Shown here one piece after another: positions 19,866 through 28,263 of a stretch of 64,000 nt of DNA. Within the stretch, counting starts at the first letter, position 1; each line of letters opens with the position of its first letter. Position numbers and translations under genes: made by a program. The notes under the pieces were generated by a model, which worked only from the letters and a program-made list of their open reading frames with translations, was not told the DNA's origin and ran no database searches. The stretch comes from Aestuariispira ectoiniformans (lineage in GTDB: Bacteria > Pseudomonadota > Alphaproteobacteria > UBA8366 > Aestuariispiraceae): positions 930,001 to 994,000 of the forward strand of contig NZ_CP062788.1 in NCBI RefSeq assembly GCF_025136295.1. The letters run 5' to 3'.

Positions 19866-19894
19866 TTGACCGAGTAGGACGTTTGCCCTAATAC
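19866..19894 (+). promoter_or_regulatory. sigma-70 promoter of the tetR-yciI-tag operon
   Basis: TTGACC at 19866-19871 and TAATAC at 19889-19894 are separated by 17 bases. The first operator half-sites fall inside the spacer, as expected for an autorepressed tetR. Confidence 0.7.
19875..19890. promoter_or_regulatory. TetR operator 1
   Basis: TAGGACGTTTGCCCTA is a near copy of operator 2 (one mismatch) and lies between the -35 and -10 elements. Occupancy would block RNA polymerase. Confidence 0.7.
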
Positions 19895-19906
19895 TGGATT
19901 GCGATA

Positions 19907-19922
19907 TAGGACGTTTGTCCTA
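19907..19922. promoter_or_regulatory. TetR operator 2
   Basis: TAGGACGTTTGTCCTA is a perfect inverted repeat (TAGGAC/GTCCTA) whose centre is 32 bases, about three helical turns, from that of operator 1. It covers the likely transcription start. Confidence 0.75.
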
Positions 19923-19954
19923 ATTGTCTACGCTAATGTCCTGAGGAGGGTGAG

Positions 19955-20545
19955 ATGGGGGAAATGACAACGCGGGATCGCATTGTGGAGGCGGCCGATC
20001 AGCTTTTCTACCAGCGGGGCTTTGAGCATACGTCTTTTGCCGATATCGCCGACGCGGTGCGGATTTCCCGCGGCAACTTCTATTACCATTTCAAGTCCAA
20101 GGACGAGATTCTGGATGCTGTGATTGCCCTGCGGTTTGCCAATACAAAAAAAATGCTGGCGCAGTGGGAGGTTGACGGCGGAGACCCGGCGGGCCGTATC
20201 CGCTGTTTCATCAAAATTCTGATAACCAATCAGGCCAAGATAAGGCTGTATGGCTGTCCGGTCGGCACCTTGAGCAGTGAACTTGCCAAGCTGGGCCACG
20301 CTGCCCAGGCAGATGCGAACGATCTTTTCACCTTGTTTCACCGCTGGCTGAAGGGTCAATTCGTGGCGTTAGGCCGGGAAAATGAGGCTGATGAACTGGC
20401 GATGCATCTGCTGGCCCGCAGCCAGGGTGTCGCAACGCTGTTCAACGCCTTCCAGGACGATGCTTTTGTGGAGGCGGAAGTGAGCCAGATGTGCGACTGG
20501 CTGGACAGCGTTATCAAAGGCGAAACATCTATAAAATCCGAATAG
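19955..20545 (+). CDS. TetR family transcriptional repressor
   Basis: The 196-residue protein has an N-terminal TetR helix-turn-helix (about 5-50: TRDRIVEAADQLFYQRGFEHTSFADIADAVRISRGNFYYHFKSKDEIL). The ligand-binding C-terminal domain includes CPVGTLSSELAKLGHAAQADAN, a pattern seen in TetR regulators of the AcuR/NemR-like group that sense reactive electrophiles; that subgroup link is a family-level impression. The ATG at 19955 has GAGGAGGGTGAG upstream. It heads an operon with a YciI-like gene (11-base gap) and tag, and two tandem operators in its promoter imply autoregulation. The operon content suggests response to an electrophile or alkylating compound. Confidence 0.9.
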   Translation: MGEMTTRDRIVEAADQLFYQRGFEHTSFADIADAVRISRGNFYYHFKSKDEILDAVIALRFANTKKMLAQWEVDGGDPAGRIRCFIKILITNQAKIRLYGCPVGTLSSELAKLGHAAQADANDLFTLFHRWLKGQFVALGRENEADELAMHLLARSQGVATLFNAFQDDAFVEAEVSQMCDWLDSVIKGETSIKSE

Positions 20546-20556
20546 GGGCGGGAAAT

Positions 20557-20844
20557 ATGTTTGCTGTATTCCTCAAATTCTCCGGCAACAGGGCGAAGGC
20601 CGGTCAGTTCATGGACGGCCACAAGGCTTGGATAAAGCGGGGTTTTGATGACGGTGTCTTCCTGATGGTCGGCAGCCTGACGCCCGATCTGGGTGGGGCT
20701 GTACTGGCCCATGGCACATCCCGTGACGCGTTGGAAGCCCGTGTGAAGGACGATCCTTTCGTCGCGGAAGACATTGTGACGGCAGAAATCCATGAGATCG
20801 CACCGGCCAGGGCTGACGAGCGTCTCAATTTCCTGCTGAGCTGA
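20557..20844 (+). CDS. YciI-like domain protein
   Basis: The 95-residue protein (MFAVFLKFSGNRAKAGQFMDGHKAWIKR) shows the YciI ferredoxin-like fold pattern, with the conserved His in DGHKAWI and the Asp in KDDPFVAEDIV. YciI proteins are small dimers of poorly defined function, some with weak hydrolase or dehalogenase-like activity. The start at 20557 follows GGCGGGAA, and a longer frame from 20491 would overlap tetR. It is the middle gene of the tetR-yciI-tag operon, which places it in the same stress response. Confidence 0.85.
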   Translation: MFAVFLKFSGNRAKAGQFMDGHKAWIKRGFDDGVFLMVGSLTPDLGGAVLAHGTSRDALEARVKDDPFVAEDIVTAEIHEIAPARADERLNFLLS

Positions 20845-20860
20845 AAAGGGCGCTAGAACA

Positions 20861-21472
20861 ATGAGCAAGACGATAGAAGCCCCGGATGGGCAACCGCGTT
20901 GTGGCTGGTGTGCGGCGGCCCGTGAATTTTTCGACTATCATGACAGGGAATGGGGCTTTCCGGTTGATGACGACAGGCGCTTGTTCGAGAAGTTATGTCT
21001 GGAAAGTTTTCAGTCAGGGTTAAGCTGGCGCACGATCCTGGCCAAGCGTGAGAATTTTCGCGCCGCCTTTCACAATTTTGATTTCGACCGGATTGCAGAT
21101 TATTCGGAAAAGGATCGCGAGCGCCTGTTGCTGGATGCCGGGATCGTCCGCCATCGCGGCAAGATCGAGGCTGTGATCAACAATGCCGCACGGGCAAGGG
21201 AACTGATTGATCAGGAGGGGTCTCTGGCGGCTTTCGTCTGGCGGTATGAGCCGGACCCGGCACAGCTTGCCGCGCCGCAGAGCCAATCAACCTCGCCGGA
21301 ATCCGTTGCCTTGTCCAAAGAATTGAAAAAGCGCGGATGGAAATTTGTCGGCCCGACCACGGTTTATGCCTTCATGCAGGCCATGGGGCTGATCAACGAT
21401 CATGTGGAGGGCTGTATCATGCGGGAAAAGGTGGAGAAGGCCCGCGCGGCCTTTACCCGCCCGACAGCCTGA
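20861..21472 (+). CDS. tag: DNA-3-methyladenine glycosylase I
   Basis: Tag removes 3-methyladenine from alkylated DNA by base excision. The 203-residue protein has the family sequence throughout: RCGWC near the N-terminus (zinc-site Cys), YHDREWGFPVDDDRRLFEKL, ESFQSGLSWRTILAKRENFR with the catalytic and base-binding residues, IVRHRGKIEAVINNARA, and a C-terminal KFVGPTTVYAFMQAMGLINDH followed by the second zinc-binding segment. It is the last gene of the tetR operon (16-base gap), so its expression is probably induced when TetR is released. A stem-loop follows the stop. Confidence 0.95.
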   Translation: MSKTIEAPDGQPRCGWCAAAREFFDYHDREWGFPVDDDRRLFEKLCLESFQSGLSWRTILAKRENFRAAFHNFDFDRIADYSEKDRERLLLDAGIVRHRGKIEAVINNAARARELIDQEGSLAAFVWRYEPDPAQLAAPQSQSTSPESVALSKELKKRGWKFVGPTTVYAFMQAMGLINDHVEGCIMREKVEKARAAFTRPTA

Positions 21473-21473
21473 A

Positions 21474-21512
21474 ACCCGCAGCACAGGCCGCGTGACGGCG
21501 GATGCTGCGGGT
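21474..21512 (+). terminator. hairpin after tag
   Basis: A perfect 10-bp stem, ACCCGCAGCA with TGCTGCGGGT, with a 19-base loop starts two bases after the tag stop. No T-run follows, so the termination mechanism is uncertain. Confidence 0.5.
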
Positions 21513-21571
21513 AAATGATCGCCGGTCTGAAATTAACCATTAAAGCATGAATATGTGACAGGACGATGTAT

Positions 21572-21611
21572 CGTTTCCGGGTTGGTGTAAGCCAAATTCA
21601 ACCCGGAAACG
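21572..21611 (+). other. long inverted repeat upstream of the ClC gene
   Basis: A 13-bp perfect inverted repeat, CGTTTCCGGGTTG with CAACCCGGAAACG, is separated by 14 bases and lies 130 bases before the ClC start. It has no T-run. It may be an operator or a structured leader; its function is unknown. Confidence 0.55.
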
Positions 21612-21740
21612 GTCAGCAAGTATGACCCAAATTCAAAAATCTTGTTACATGGGGTGCCTTGCGTAATGCGTCAAGACATACTATTGACAACGCCTGCCCA
21701 TATTTAGGCAGCTAAACTTTTTAGTTTGTACACATAAAAT

Positions 21741-23591
21741 ATGCTCAAAGAGACCATGGAAAATAAACAAGCTCCTCTAGCCCAAACGGCCGGGGGGTCT
21801 AAAACCTCTGCGGCTGCACTTGAACGAGGGAAAAAGCGGGTTTCGCTTCTGTCCCTCTCGATCATGGCGCTTGCTGTCGGTGTCGTTACCGGCTTTGGCG
21901 CTATCGTGTTCCGCTTTATGGTTGGTGTTATTCACAATTTTGCCTTCCATGGTGAACTTTCCGCCGTTTATGACGCCAACGTCTTCGGCCCGCCAAGCGA
22001 GTGGGGTCCGGCCCTGATCCTGGTGCCGATAATAGGCGGGCTGATTGTGGTCTTCCTGGTGAAGAAATTTGCCCCGGAGGCTCGCGGTCATGGCGTGCCC
22101 GAGGTGATTGATGCGGTCTATTTCCGCCAGGGTGCGATCCGCCCGGTCGTGGCCGTCGTGAAATCGCTCGCCTCCGCCCTGTCGATCGGGACGGGCGCGT
22201 CGGTCGGTCGCGAAGGCCCGATCATCCAGATCGGTGCGGCCCTGGGGTCCAGTCTTGCGCAGTGGACGAAGCTGCCTGCCGGACAGCGGATCGTGCTGCT
22301 TTCGGCCGGTGCCGGTGCGGGGATCGCGGCCACCTTCAACACGCCGTTGGGCGCGGTGATCTTCGCCGTTGAACTGATGATGCCGGAGATCAGCGTACGC
22401 ACCTTCCTGCCCGTGGTCGTGGCAACCGGCACGGCGACCTATGTGGGGCGCCTGTTCTTCGGCCTGCAGCCCGCCTTTGTGGTTCCGATCGCCCATGCAC
22501 CGGAACTGGCGCCGCTGCATATCTTCGGCTTTATCGGCTATGCCATTCTGGGGATCGCCTGCGGCCTGGCGGCCTGGTCCTTTATCCGGGGCGTGCATTC
22601 CGCGGAGGAACTGTTCGAACGCCTGCCGTTTAATGACTATGTCAAAGCCATTCTCGGCATGGGGACCGTGGGGGTCATGCTCTATCTGTTCCAGAGCCAG
22701 GCCGGTCACATGTTCATCGCGGGCACAAGCTATGCAACGATCCAGGCGGTTCTGCAGGGGACAATGAATGCCTTGCCGCTGCTGGCGCTGTTGTTCCTGG
22801 CAAAGCTGGCGGCCACCTCGATCAGTCTTGGCGCGGGTGCGTCGGGCGGCGTCTTCGCGCCGTCGCTGTTCCTGGGAACGGCGCTGGGTGGCCTGTTCGG
22901 CGGGATTGCGGCAATTGTCCTGCCTGAGGCGGGCATGAACGCCGCCGAAGGCGCGATGGTCGGCATGGCATCCGTCAACGCGGCCTCTACCGGGGCGGCG
23001 CTGACTGCCATTGTGATGGTCTTCGAGATGACCCGCGACTATAACATCATCGTGCCGATGATCATCGCGGTCGCCATTGCGGTGGGCATCCGCCGTATGC
23101 TGATCGACGAAAATATCTACTCGATCAAATTGCTCAGCCGCGGTCACCATATTCCGAAGGACCGGCACAGTAACATGTTCATGGTCCACCCGGCCAAGGA
23201 CGTCATGCATGACATTTCCTATGTGCTGGACGCGGACAAAACCCTGGCAGAGGCACTGCCTGCGGACTTTGGCGAGAAACGCGGCCCGGTTCTGGTGGCC
23301 CACGACGGACATGTCCTCGGGGTGATCGAGAATATTGATGCGCTTTTGCACCGGAAAATCACCGCACCGGACAGCTTGGTACGCAGCTATACCAACCGGA
23401 AGTTCGTTCTGGCGCGGTCCGGGAACATTCTGGACGACGTGCTTCGGCGCATGGCGCGGCGGGAGCATACAACCGCGCTGGTCGTTGCCAAGCGTTCCGG
23501 TGTTCCGCGTGTAGAAGATGTTCTGGGCGTGATCAGCCAGCATGGCGTTGGCGACAGCCTGTTGGCGGAACTGCGGTCAATCTCCAGCTAA
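21741..23591 (+). CDS. ClC-family anion channel/transporter with CBS-type C-terminus
   Basis: The 616-residue protein has the ClC membrane domain (about 35-445), followed by a cytoplasmic region with two CBS-like halves (about 480-610, DVMHDISYVLDADKTLAEALP and MARREHTTALVVAKRSG). The selectivity motifs are present in variant form: GHGVPEV (usually GSGIPE), GREGPIIQIGA (gating Glu present) and GGVFAPSLFLG. In the segment aligned to the E. coli IIEEM motif it reads AVELM, so the inner proton-pathway Glu203 position is Leu. That resembles ClC channels more than H+/Cl- antiporters (inference from alignment by eye). The ATG at 21741 opens the frame, and the ATG at 21756 with AGAGA upstream is an alternative start. 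Confidence 0.92.
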   Translation: MLKETMENKQAPLAQTAGGSKTSAAALERGKKRVSLLSLSIMALAVGVVTGFGAIVFRFMVGVIHNFAFHGELSAVYDANVFGPPSEWGPALILVPIIGGLIVVFLVKKFAPEARGHGVPEVIDAVYFRQGAIRPVVAVVKSLASALSIGTGASVGREGPIIQIGAALGSSLAQWTKLPAGQRIVLLSAGAGAGIAATFNTPLGAVIFAVELMMPEISVRTFLPVVVATGTATYVGRLFFGLQPAFVVPIAHAPELAPLHIFGFIGYAILGIACGLAAWSFIRGVHSAEELFERLPFNDYVKAILGMGTVGVMLYLFQSQAGHMFIAGTSYATIQAVLQGTMNALPLLALLFLAKLAATSISLGAGASGGVFAPSLFLGTALGGLFGGIAAIVLPEAGMNAAEGAMVGMASVNAASTGAALTAIVMVFEMTRDYNIIVPMIIAVAIAVGIRRMLIDENIYSIKLLSRGHHIPKDRHSNMFMVHPAKDVMHDISYVLDADKTLAEALPADFGEKRGPVLVAHDGHVLGVIENIDALLHRKITAPDSLVRSYTNRKFVLARSGNILDDVLRRMARREHTTALVVAKRSGVPRVEDVLGVISQHGVGDSLLAELRSISS

Positions 23592-23613
23592 CAGACCTGA
23601 ATGACCTGACAAG

Positions 23614-23645
23614 AAAGCGGCTTCCCGGCGGAAGCCGCTTTTTTT
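23614..23645 (+). terminator. rho-independent terminator after the ClC gene
   Basis: A 12-bp perfect stem (AAAGCGGCTTCC with GGAAGCCGCTTT) with a CGGC loop is followed by a T-run. Confidence 0.93.
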
Positions 23646-23950
23646 AGTCGCGTATTATATTTCCATTGTATGGCAATTTTACCACCAGATAGGTCGCTAT
23701 TTAGTTCAAATTCGTCGTAGGCCGTACATTGCCCCTACTGAAAATACCGCAATATTCTGTCGCCCGATTATGGTTTCGGGTAAGGGTTTAACAACGTGGC
23801 CGCCATCCTTGTACGGATGGAATAAAAAGCAGGTCTTCTCCGAACAGATTTTCCAATTTCCCACGCCTTTTGTGGGAGGGGGGAACTGCGTCCTAAATCA
23901 GGACAGGTGATACCGCTCGGTCGCGCATCAGCTTAGGGAGATTGTGTCTC
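23646..23950 (+). promoter_or_regulatory. long leader/promoter region of the serine-cycle operon
   Basis: No gene is visible in about 300 bases. Three small inverted repeats are stacked toward the coding start: CCATCC/GGATGG (23803-23820), TCCCAC/GTGGGA (23859-23877) and GTCCT/AGGAC (23890-23904). The ribosome site AGGGAG is at 23934-23939. I do not recognise a known riboswitch. This could be a structured mRNA leader or a set of operators. Confidence 0.45.
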
Positions 23951-25147
23951 ATGGCGGGTCGTAACGCATTATTCATCCCCGGACCGACCAACATGCCGGA
24001 TCGTATTCGCAACGCGATTGATCTTTCCATGGAAGATATGCGCGCGCCGGATTTTCCGGAATTCACCAAGCCGCTGTTCGAGGACCTGAAGAAGGTCTTT
24101 CAGACTGAAACCGGTCAGGTCTTCCTGTTCCCGGGTTCCGGCACCGGTGGCTGGGAAGCGGCGATCACCAACACGCTGTCGCCGGGCGACAAGGTCCTGA
24201 TCAGCCGTTTCGGCCAGTTCTCCCATCTCTGGGTGGATATGTGCGAGCGCCTGAAGTTGAACGTCGATGTGATCGACGTTGAGTGGGGCACGGGCGTTCC
24301 GGTTGAGGAATATGCCAAACGCCTGGAGGCGGACAAGGCCCATGAGATCAAGGCGGTCTTCTGCTGTCACAACGAAACCGCAACCGGTGTCACTTCTGAC
24401 ATTTCGGCGGTCCGCAAGGCGCTGGATGCAGCCGATCACCCGGCGTTGCTTTATGTGGATGGCGTCAGTTCCATCGCCAGCATCGATTTCCGCATGGACG
24501 AATGGGGTGTGGATCTGGCGGTCAGCGGCTCCCAGAAAGGCTTCATGCTGCCGACGGGTCTGGCCATCGTCGGTGTCAGCCAGAAGGCTCTGGAAAAACG
24601 CCACACCGCACAATCGACCCGTTGCTTCTTCGATTTCGAAGACATGATCCGCCTGAATGCACAGGGTTACTTCCCCTACACCCCGGCAACCACCTTGCTG
24701 CGCGGCTTGCGCGCATCGGTTGACATGCTGCTGGAAGAGGGGCTGGAAAACGTCTTTGCCCGTCATCACCGCATGGCCGAGGCGGTTCGCCGTGCGGCAA
24801 TCGACGGCTGGGGCATCGGTGTCTGCGCCAAGGGGCCGGAATGGTATTCCGACACGGTAACCGCCGTGACCGTCCCGGACGGCTTTGACGGCAACCAGGT
24901 CGTGAAACATGCCTACTACCAATACAACCTGTCGCTGGGCGTCGGCCTGTCGAAAGTTGCAGGCAAGGTCTTTCGTGTCGGCCATCTGGGCAGCCTGAAC
25001 GAGTTGATGATCCTGCAAGCCCTGGCCGGTTGCGAAATGACCATGCGCGATCTGGGTATCCCGATCGAGGCCGGCAGTGGTGTGGCCGCAGCGGAAGAAT
25101 ATTTCCGTGAAACCGCAACGCGGGCGCAGGCCCTGGCCGCTGAATAA
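23951..25147 (+). CDS. sgaA: serine-glyoxylate (possibly aspartate-glyoxylate) aminotransferase
   Basis: This 398-residue class V PLP aminotransferase transfers an amino group to glyoxylate, giving glycine. The family opening FIPGPTNMPDRIRNAID, the GSGTGGWEAAITNTLSPGDK loop, HNETATGVTSDI, FVDGVSS-like YVDGVSSIASIDFRMDEW and the PLP lysine in SGSQKGFMLPTGLA are all present. In the serine cycle the donor is serine and the product hydroxypyruvate, consistent with the hydroxypyruvate reductase and glycerate kinase genes downstream. BhcA of the beta-hydroxyaspartate cycle is a close relative that uses aspartate. Because bhcBCD are in this window without bhcA, dual use is possible. The ATG at 23951 follows AGGGAG; the upstream in-frame codon at 23942 lacks a site. 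Confidence 0.92.
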   Translation: MAGRNALFIPGPTNMPDRIRNAIDLSMEDMRAPDFPEFTKPLFEDLKKVFQTETGQVFLFPGSGTGGWEAAITNTLSPGDKVLISRFGQFSHLWVDMCERLKLNVDVIDVEWGTGVPVEEYAKRLEADKAHEIKAVFCCHNETATGVTSDISAVRKALDAADHPALLYVDGVSSIASIDFRMDEWGVDLAVSGSQKGFMLPTGLAIVGVSQKALEKRHTAQSTRCFFDFEDMIRLNAQGYFPYTPATTLLRGLRASVDMLLEEGLENVFARHHRMAEAVRRAAIDGWGIGVCAKGPEWYSDTVTAVTVPDGFDGNQVVKHAYYQYNLSLGVGLSKVAGKVFRVGHLGSLNELMILQALAGCEMTMRDLGIPIEAGSGVAAAEEYFRETATRAQALAAE

Positions 25148-25186
25148 GACGCGACCTTCAGACCCTATTCTTGAGAGGTTTATGCC

Positions 25187-26131
25187 ATGAGTCACACAAT
25201 TTATCAGCCCGTTGTCTCCCGCTTGCAGCGCAGCGAACTGGCCGTGCCGGGGTCGAACCCGTCGATGATCGACAAGGCCGCCGACAGTGCTGCCGACTAT
25301 ATCTTCCTTGATGTCGAAGACGCGGTTGCCCCGCCGGACAAGGAACAGGCCCGTGCCAATATCATCCAGGCGCTGAACGACATCGACTGGAAAGCCAAAG
25401 GCAAGACGATCTCTGTGCGTATCAACGGTCTGGATACCCATTACATGTATCGCGACGTGGTCGATATCATGGAACAGGCCGGGGACAAGCTGGATACGAT
25501 CCTGGTGCCGAAAGTCGGCGTCCCGGCGGACCTCTATATGGTAGAGGCCATGTGCAACCAGATCGAACAGGCCAAGGGCTACACCCGTCAGGTGGGGCTT
25601 GAAGCCCTGATCGAAACGGCGCTTGGCATGGCCAATGTTGAATCCATCGCTCAAGGCTCCAAACGCCTGGAAGCCATGCATTTCGGTGTTGCTGACTATG
25701 CCGCCAGCAACCGCGCGCGTACGGTCAATATCGGTGGCCTGAACCCGGATTATCCGGGCGATCAGTGGCATTTTGCCCTGTCCCGCATGACGGTTGCCTG
25801 CCGGGCCTATGGCCTGCGCGCCATCGATGGTCCGTTCGGCGATTTCAACGATCCGGACGGTTATATCCTGGGTGCGAAACGTGCAGCCGCACTTGGTATT
25901 GAAGGGAAATGGGCGATCCATCCCTCCCAGATCGAACTGGCCAATGACGTCTTCTCCCCGCCGGCAGCGGAAGTGGACCGCGCCCATCGCATCCTGGAAG
26001 CCCTGCGCGAGGCAGAGGCTGCCGGGCGTGGCGCTGCTCAGTTGGACGGCAAGATGATCGACGCGGCCTCTGCCCGTATGGCGGAAAATGTCGTGAATAT
26101 CGACCAGGCGATCAAGGCGCGCTCCGCGTAA
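25187..26131 (+). CDS. mclA: L-malyl-CoA / beta-methylmalyl-CoA lyase
   Basis: This 314-residue CitE-like TIM-barrel enzyme cleaves malyl-CoA to acetyl-CoA and glyoxylate. It resembles methylotroph MclA closely, with [17 protein letters not shown], the Mg2+/CoA segment [69 protein letters not shown] and [15 protein letters not shown]. It lies 39 bases after the aminotransferase and directly before mtkAB, whose product malyl-CoA is its substrate, so the operon encodes malate to acetyl-CoA plus glyoxylate. A beta-methylmalyl-CoA activity (ethylmalonyl-CoA or 3-hydroxypropionate pathways) cannot be excluded from sequence. Confidence 0.93.
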   Translation: MSHTIYQPVVSRLQRSELAVPGSNPSMIDKAADSAADYIFLDVEDAVAPPDKEQARANIIQALNDIDWKAKGKTISVRINGLDTHYMYRDVVDIMEQAGDKLDTILVPKVGVPADLYMVEAMCNQIEQAKGYTRQVGLEALIETALGMANVESIAQGSKRLEAMHFGVADYAASNRARTVNIGGLNPDYPGDQWHFALSRMTVACRAYGLRAIDGPFGDFNDPDGYILGAKRAAALGIEGKWAIHPSQIELANDVFSPPAAEVDRAHRILEALREAEAAGRGAAQLDGKMIDAASARMAENVVNIDQAIKARSA

Positions 26132-26160
26132 GCAGGCAGGCAGAACAGGGAGGACATCCA

Positions 26161-27342
26161 ATGGATATCCATGAGTATCAGGCAAAGGAACTGTTGGCCG
26201 GTTTCGGCGTGCCGATCGCGCGCGGCGGCCTCGCCTACAGCCCGGAACAGGCAACCTATCGCGCCCGTGAACTGGGTGGCGACAAATGGGTGGTGAAGGC
26301 TCAGATCCATTCCGGCGCACGCGGCAAAGCGGGCGGCATCCGCGTCTGCGAAAACGACAAGGAAATCTGGGAAGCGGCAGACGACCTGCTGGGCAAGACC
26401 CTGGTCACGCACCAGACCGGTCCGCAGGGCAAGACGGTCTATCGCCTCTATGTGGAAGAGGCGACCAATATCGACCGGGAGATTTATCTCGGCTTCGTCC
26501 TGGACCGGAAACATGAACGGGTCTGCGTCGTGGCGTCTGCGGCTGGTGGCATGGAGATTGAAGAAATCTCTGCGGAACAGCCCGACAGCATCATCCGCGT
26601 CGCGGTGGAAAGTGCTGTCGGCATGAAACCGTTCCAGGCGCGTGAAATCGCCTTCAAGCTGGGCCTGGAAGCAGGCCAGATCAGCAAGGCGGAAAAGGCG
26701 ATCCTGGGCTGCTATCGGGCGTTCCGTGAAATGGACGCCACCATGGTGGAGATCAACCCGCTGGTGGTGACCGGCGAAGGCGAGTTGGTCGCGCTCGACG
26801 CCAAGATGAGCTTTGACGAAAACGCCATGTTCCGCCGTCCGCATATTGCGGAATTGCGCGACAAATCACAGGAAGACCCGCGCGAGACCTATGCGGCGGA
26901 TCGCGGTCTGTCCTATGTGGGGCTGGACGGCAATATCGGCTGCATCATCAACGGTGCGGGCCTCGCCATGGCGACCATGGACATGATCAAACATGCCGGT
27001 GGGGAGCCTGCCAACTTCCTTGACATCGGTGGCGGCGCGTCGCCGGAGCGGGTGACCAAGGCCTTCAAGGCGGTGCTGGCCGATGATGGGGTCGAGGCGA
27101 TCCTGGTGAACATCTTTGCCGGTATCAACCGTTGTGACTGGGTGGCCGAAGGCGTGGTCCAGGCGGTTCAGAATATCGACCTGAAAATCCCGCTGGTGGT
27201 CCGTCTGGCGGGCACCAATGTGGAAGAGGGGCGTGAAATCCTGAAAAACAGCGGCCTGCCGATCATCACGGCGGAAAGCCTGGGCGAAGCGGCAGACAAG
27301 GCCGTTCAGGCCTGGCGCGACAACACGGCCAAATCGGCCTAG
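26161..27342 (+). CDS. mtkA: malate-CoA ligase, beta subunit (malate thiokinase)
   Basis: The 393-residue ATP-grasp protein is related to succinyl-CoA synthetase beta (SucC). It opens [22 protein letters not shown] and has [18 protein letters not shown] (nucleotide loop), [23 protein letters not shown] and [30 protein letters not shown]. With MtkB it activates L-malate to malyl-CoA at the cost of ATP. The assignment to malate rather than succinate rests on position, immediately after mclA and in the same order (mtkA-mtkB) as in serine-cycle clusters. It lacks the usual TCA-cycle neighbours such as mdh or sucAB. An RBS-like GGGAGGA precedes the ATG by seven bases. Confidence 0.88.
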   Translation: MDIHEYQAKELLAGFGVPIARGGLAYSPEQATYRARELGGDKWVVKAQIHSGARGKAGGIRVCENDKEIWEAADDLLGKTLVTHQTGPQGKTVYRLYVEEATNIDREIYLGFVLDRKHERVCVVASAAGGMEIEEISAEQPDSIIRVAVESAVGMKPFQAREIAFKLGLEAGQISKAEKAILGCYRAFREMDATMVEINPLVVTGEGELVALDAKMSFDENAMFRRPHIAELRDKSQEDPRETYAADRGLSYVGLDGNIGCIINGAGLAMATMDMIKHAGGEPANFLDIGGGASPERVTKAFKAVLADDGVEAILVNIFAGINRCDWVAEGVVQAVQNIDLKIPLVVRLAGTNVEEGREILKNSGLPIITAESLGEAADKAVQAWRDNTAKSA

Positions 27343-27360
27343 GACGAGAGGGAGGATAAA

Positions 27361-28257
27361 ATGGCTATTCTTTTGAACGAGACCACCCCCGTTATCGTCC
27401 AGGGCTTCACCGGCCGGATCGGGACATTCCACGCCCAGGAAATGATGGATTACGGCACCAATGTTGTCGGCGGGGTGACACCCGGCAAGGGCGGCACGAC
27501 CCATCTGGGCAAGCCGGTCTTCAACACCGTGCGAGAGGCGGTGGAGGCAACCGGTGCTACCGCCTCCGTGATCTTTGTACCGCCGCCCTTCGCCGCGGAT
27601 TCCATCATGGAAGCGGCAGATGCGGGCATCCAATATGCGGTCTGCATCACCGACGGCATTCCCGCCCAGGACATGATCGAGGTGAAACGCTATATGCGCC
27701 GTTACAAGCGGGAGCAGCGCATGATCCTGACCGGGCCGAACTGTGCCGGGTCGATCAGCCCGGGCAAGGCGATGATGGGCATCATGCCGGGCCATATCTA
27801 TATGCCGGGCAAGGTCGGCGTTGTCGCCCGGTCCGGCACGCTGGGCTATGAGGCCGCCGCCCAGATGAAGGCGCTGGGCATCGGGATTTCCACCAGCATC
27901 GGCATCGGCGGAGACCCGATCAACGGCAGTTCCTTCCAGGATATCCTGGAACATTTCGAACAGGATGCTGAAACCGAAGCGGTCATGATGATCGGTGAAA
28001 TCGGTGGCCCGCAGGAAGCGGATGCCGCCCAATTCATGCGCGATCATATGTCGAAACCGGTTGTCGCCTATATCGCGGGCTTGACGGCGCCAAAGGGCCG
28101 CCGGATGGGCCATGCCGGGGCGATCGTTTCTGCCTTTGGGGAATCCGCTGCTGAAAAAGTGGAAATCCTGAAGGAAGCAGGTGCTCTTGTCGCGCCTAAC
28201 CCATCGGAGTTAGGCTCCACCATGGCGCAAGCCCTGGCGGGTAAGCCTGCGGCGTGA
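27361..28257 (+). CDS. mtkB: malate-CoA ligase, alpha subunit
   Basis: The 298-residue SucD-like subunit has an N-terminal CoA-binding Rossmann domain (VIVQGFTGRIGTFHAQEMMDYG, GGVTPGKGGTTHLGKPVF) and a C-terminal ligase domain. The phospho-histidine is in KGRRMGHAGAIVSAF. ITDGIPAQDMIEVKRY and GPNCAGSISPGKAMMGIMPG are family landmarks. It starts 18 bases after mtkA and would form the heterotetrameric malate thiokinase with it. A stable hairpin pair in the 100 bases downstream separates it from the reductase gene. Confidence 0.88.
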   Translation: MAILLNETTPVIVQGFTGRIGTFHAQEMMDYGTNVVGGVTPGKGGTTHLGKPVFNTVREAVEATGATASVIFVPPPFAADSIMEAADAGIQYAVCITDGIPAQDMIEVKRYMRRYKREQRMILTGPNCAGSISPGKAMMGIMPGHIYMPGKVGVVARSGTLGYEAAAQMKALGIGISTSIGIGGDPINGSSFQDILEHFEQDAETEAVMMIGEIGGPQEADAAQFMRDHMSKPVVAYIAGLTAPKGRRMGHAGAIVSAFGESAAEKVEILKEAGALVAPNPSELGSTMAQALAGKPAA

Positions 28258-28263
28258 CAAGAT

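Larger units (their letters stand above)
19451..19954. other. 504-base intergenic region with SOS-type box and tetR promoter
   Basis: No convincing gene is visible. Short open frames at 19343-19648 and 19676-19891 have no ribosome site or recognisable sequence. The first half is GC-rich. The middle (19670-19760) is AT-rich and carries a GAAC-N7-GAAC box. The right end holds a sigma-70-type promoter with two tandem operators for tetR. Confidence 0.7.

Noticed and set aside
19343-19891. Two short plus-strand frames before tetR
   Set aside because: There are no ribosome sites or known sequence. One overlaps the gene on the other strand and the other overlaps regulatory sites.
23969-26320. 783-residue antisense frame across the aminotransferase, malyl-CoA lyase and mtkA
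   Set aside because: It overlaps three well-recognised genes in full and its sequence is rich in the His/Arg/Gly typical of reverse-strand shadows.
26161-28257. Succinyl-CoA synthetase (sucCD)
   Set aside because: The proteins are homologous, but they sit directly after malyl-CoA lyase in serine-cycle order and have no TCA-cycle neighbours, so malate-CoA ligase is preferred.
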